From Chloroflexota bacterium (GTDB taxonomy: Bacteria; Chloroflexota; Dormibacteria; Dormibacterales; Dormibacteraceae), in assembly GCA_005880175.1 (NCBI GenBank), contig VBJR01000031.1:1-14819 (forward strand): a DNA stretch of 14,819 nucleotides, in the 5' to 3' direction. The notes under the pieces are model-generated. The model was not told the DNA's origin, made no database searches, and saw only the letters and a program-made list of their open reading frames with translations. A program made the translations under genes and the position numbers. Each line of letters opens with the position of its first letter. The stretch's first letter is position 1. Below, in pieces: positions 13,585 to 14,819 of the stretch.

Positions 13585-14514
13585 CCGACGTGCCCACCAG
13601 GACCACGCTGAAGAACCTCGCCGCCCGGGCGGGCGTCCACCCGTCCACGATCTCGCGCGTCGTCAACAACGACCCGCTGCTCCGCGTCTCGGCCGAGACC
13701 CGGGCCCGGATCGAGGCGCTGCTCCAGGAGACCGGCTACCGGCCCGACGTGGTCGCCCGCTCGCTGAAGCTGCGCCAGACGTTCGTGCTGGCCATGGTGA
13801 TCCCCGACATCACGAACCCGCTGTTCGCCAACATCTTCCTGGGCATCGAGGACGCGGCGAGCGAGCGCGGCTACAGCGTGCTGCTGGCCAACACGGGCGG
13901 CTCGCCGGAGCGCGAGCGCGACCACCTGCGGACCGTCCAGGCCCGGCGGGTGGACGGCCTGATCCTGGCCAGCGCCATGCTCCGCGACCCGTCGGTGAGC
14001 TGGCTGCGCGAGCAGAACATGGCGCACGTGCTGGTCAACCGGTACAGCGACGAGCGCGACCTCTTCGTCGGGGCCGACGACTTCGCGGGGGCGCGGACGG
14101 CCACGGAGCACCTGCTCTCGCTGGGGCACCGGCGCATCGCGCACCTGGCCGGCGGCCACGGCATCAGCACGGCGGTCGAGCGCCGCCGCGGCTACCTGAC
14201 TGCGCTGCGGGAGGCGGGAGCTGCCCGAACCGCCGACCGCGGTGGTGGCGGTCAACGACATGGCGGCGATCGGGGCGCACGGGGCGCTGCTCGACCGCGG
14301 CATCCGCATCCCGGGCGACGTGGCGCTGGTCGGCTACAACGACGTCCCGCTGGCCAGCCGGCTGGAGCCGGCGCTGACCACGCTGCGGGTGCCGGTCAAG
14401 GACTTCGGCCGCATCTCGGCCGAGATGCTGATCGAGCGCATCCAGACCGGGCGGGCCACGCGCCAGCGGGTGATCCTGCAGCCGGAGCTGATCGTCCGCG
14501 GCTCGACGGTGTAG
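13581..14514 (+). pseudogene. LacI-family transcriptional regulator, broken by an internal frameshifting deletion
   Basis: From GTG 13581 the sequence encodes a LacI HTH (LKNLAARAGVHPSTISRVV, about residues 10-28), a hinge with NPLFANIFLGIEDAA and the periplasmic-binding-like core up to RRRGYLTALREAG. At about 14217 conserved sequence switches frame to ELPEPPTAVVAVNDMAAIG, then IPGDVALVGYNDVPLASRL, and ends normally at TAG 14514. About 28-35 residues normally between these blocks are missing (3k+2 bases). An intact member would be about 340 residues; here about 310 codons remain. It overlaps livF by GTGA. A LacI regulator in a Liv-type importer operon is uncommon. If the lesion is an assembly fault, this gene would be the prime candidate to bind the twin sites at 10062-10121. 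Confidence 0.82.
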
Positions 14515-14538
14515 CTCGCGCGCGCATTCGTACAGGAG

Positions 14539-14574
14539 TCGTTGAGGCTTCGTTGAGTCGGCCGGCGGTAGCGT
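14539..14574 (+). promoter_or_regulatory. Candidate activator-type promoter with 11-bp direct repeats
   Basis: TCGTTGAG occurs at 14539-14546 and again at 14550-14557, an 11-bp period. A -10-like TAGCGT (14569-14574) starts 11 bp after the second copy and ends 7 nt before GTG 14582. Two direct repeats one helical turn apart in place of a -35 box is the layout used by OmpR/PhoB-type activators. Confidence 0.4.
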
Positions 14575-14581
14575 GCCTGGC

Positions 14582-14819
14582 GTGGACCGCATCGCGCTGG
14601 TCTTCGAGCCGCCGGGGCCGCCGCCGGCCCCGGTCCTGGACATGGCGATCGAGCTCGGCCGGGGCCTCGGGGCGGAGGTGCTGGTGGAGTGCGCGGTCGA
14701 GTGGCACCCACGCTACGGCGGCCCGGCGCCGGGACCGGCCGAGCGCGCGGTCGCGGAGGTCGTGGACCGGCTCCGGGCCCGGGGCGTCGCCGCCCGCGGC
14801 CAGGTGGCCAGGGTGCTCG
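14582..14819 (+). CDS. Universal-stress-protein-like gene (3' partial)
   Basis: 79 codons are visible, starting GTG VDRIALVFEPPGPPPAPVL and continuing DMAIELGRGLGAEVLVECAV, WHPRYGGPAPG and VVDRLRARGVAARGQVARVL. The strand-helix-strand order with LGAEVLVE and GVAARG resembles the first half of UspA-fold proteins. The usual nucleotide-site start VAxDGS is not present (here LVFEPPGPPP), so it may be a divergent, non-ATP-binding member or another Rossmann-like protein. The gene runs off the window. Confidence 0.5.
   Translation, partial: MDRIALVFEPPGPPPAPVLDMAIELGRGLGAEVLVECAVEWHPRYGGPAPGPAERAVAEVVDRLRARGVAARGQVARVL

Noticed and set aside
12753..14309. 518-codon minus-strand open frame opposite livF and lacI
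   Set aside because: It has Ser/Arg-rich composition and no motif, and lies opposite intact ABC ATPase motifs.

Overview
The DNA is very GC-rich. It has almost no third-position A/T in its genes, many GTG starts, GTGA/ATGA stop-start overlaps and an F420-type LLM oxidoreductase relic. All of this fits a high-GC Actinomycetota chromosome. I cannot fix the class, although Thermoleophilia or a related soil lineage would fit. I see no rRNA, tRNA, CRISPR, phage gene or transposase.

Layout. (1) 1-1746, plus strand: the end of an ABC-2-type exporter ATPase, then an ArsR-type regulator gene (damaged) coupled to an AHSA1/SRPBCC protein. (2) 1800-6014, minus strand, read from right to left: a small PHA_gran_rgn-type protein, a cytochrome P450, a NUDIX hydrolase, a 176-bp inverted-repeat element, an ACMSD-like amidohydrolase and an ECF41-type sigma factor that has its own textbook ECF41 promoter. 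(3) 6446-7833, plus strand: a two-gene unit of a proline-rich envelope protein and a DUF4239 (bestrophin-like) membrane protein. (4) 7834-8666, minus strand: an LLM oxidoreductase broken by an internal deletion. (5) 8774-14514, plus strand: a complete branched-chain-amino-acid-type (HAAT) ABC importer (binding lipoprotein, two permeases, two ATPases). It ends in a LacI-family regulator gene that is also broken by an internal deletion. Twin palindromic sites lie in the gap before the permease genes. (6) 14582-end: the start of a gene resembling universal stress proteins.

The most informative points are these. The ECF41 sigma gene carries TGTCACA-N16-CGTC immediately upstream, so it probably drives itself. 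An imperfect palindrome of about 69-bp arms at 3767-3942 looks like a MITE or other small mobile-element relic. Two 17-bp operator-like sites sit exactly 42 bp apart in front of the importer permeases. A perfect dyad lies inside the arsR promoter. Three separate genes (arsR, LLM oxidoreductase, lacI) have each lost an internal block of roughly 17-30 codons out of frame, with conserved sequence resuming in another frame on the far side. That is either clustered pseudogenisation or a repeated assembly fault, and reads are needed to tell which. Four genes have a -10-like element exactly 7 nt before the start codon, which suggests leaderless transcription.
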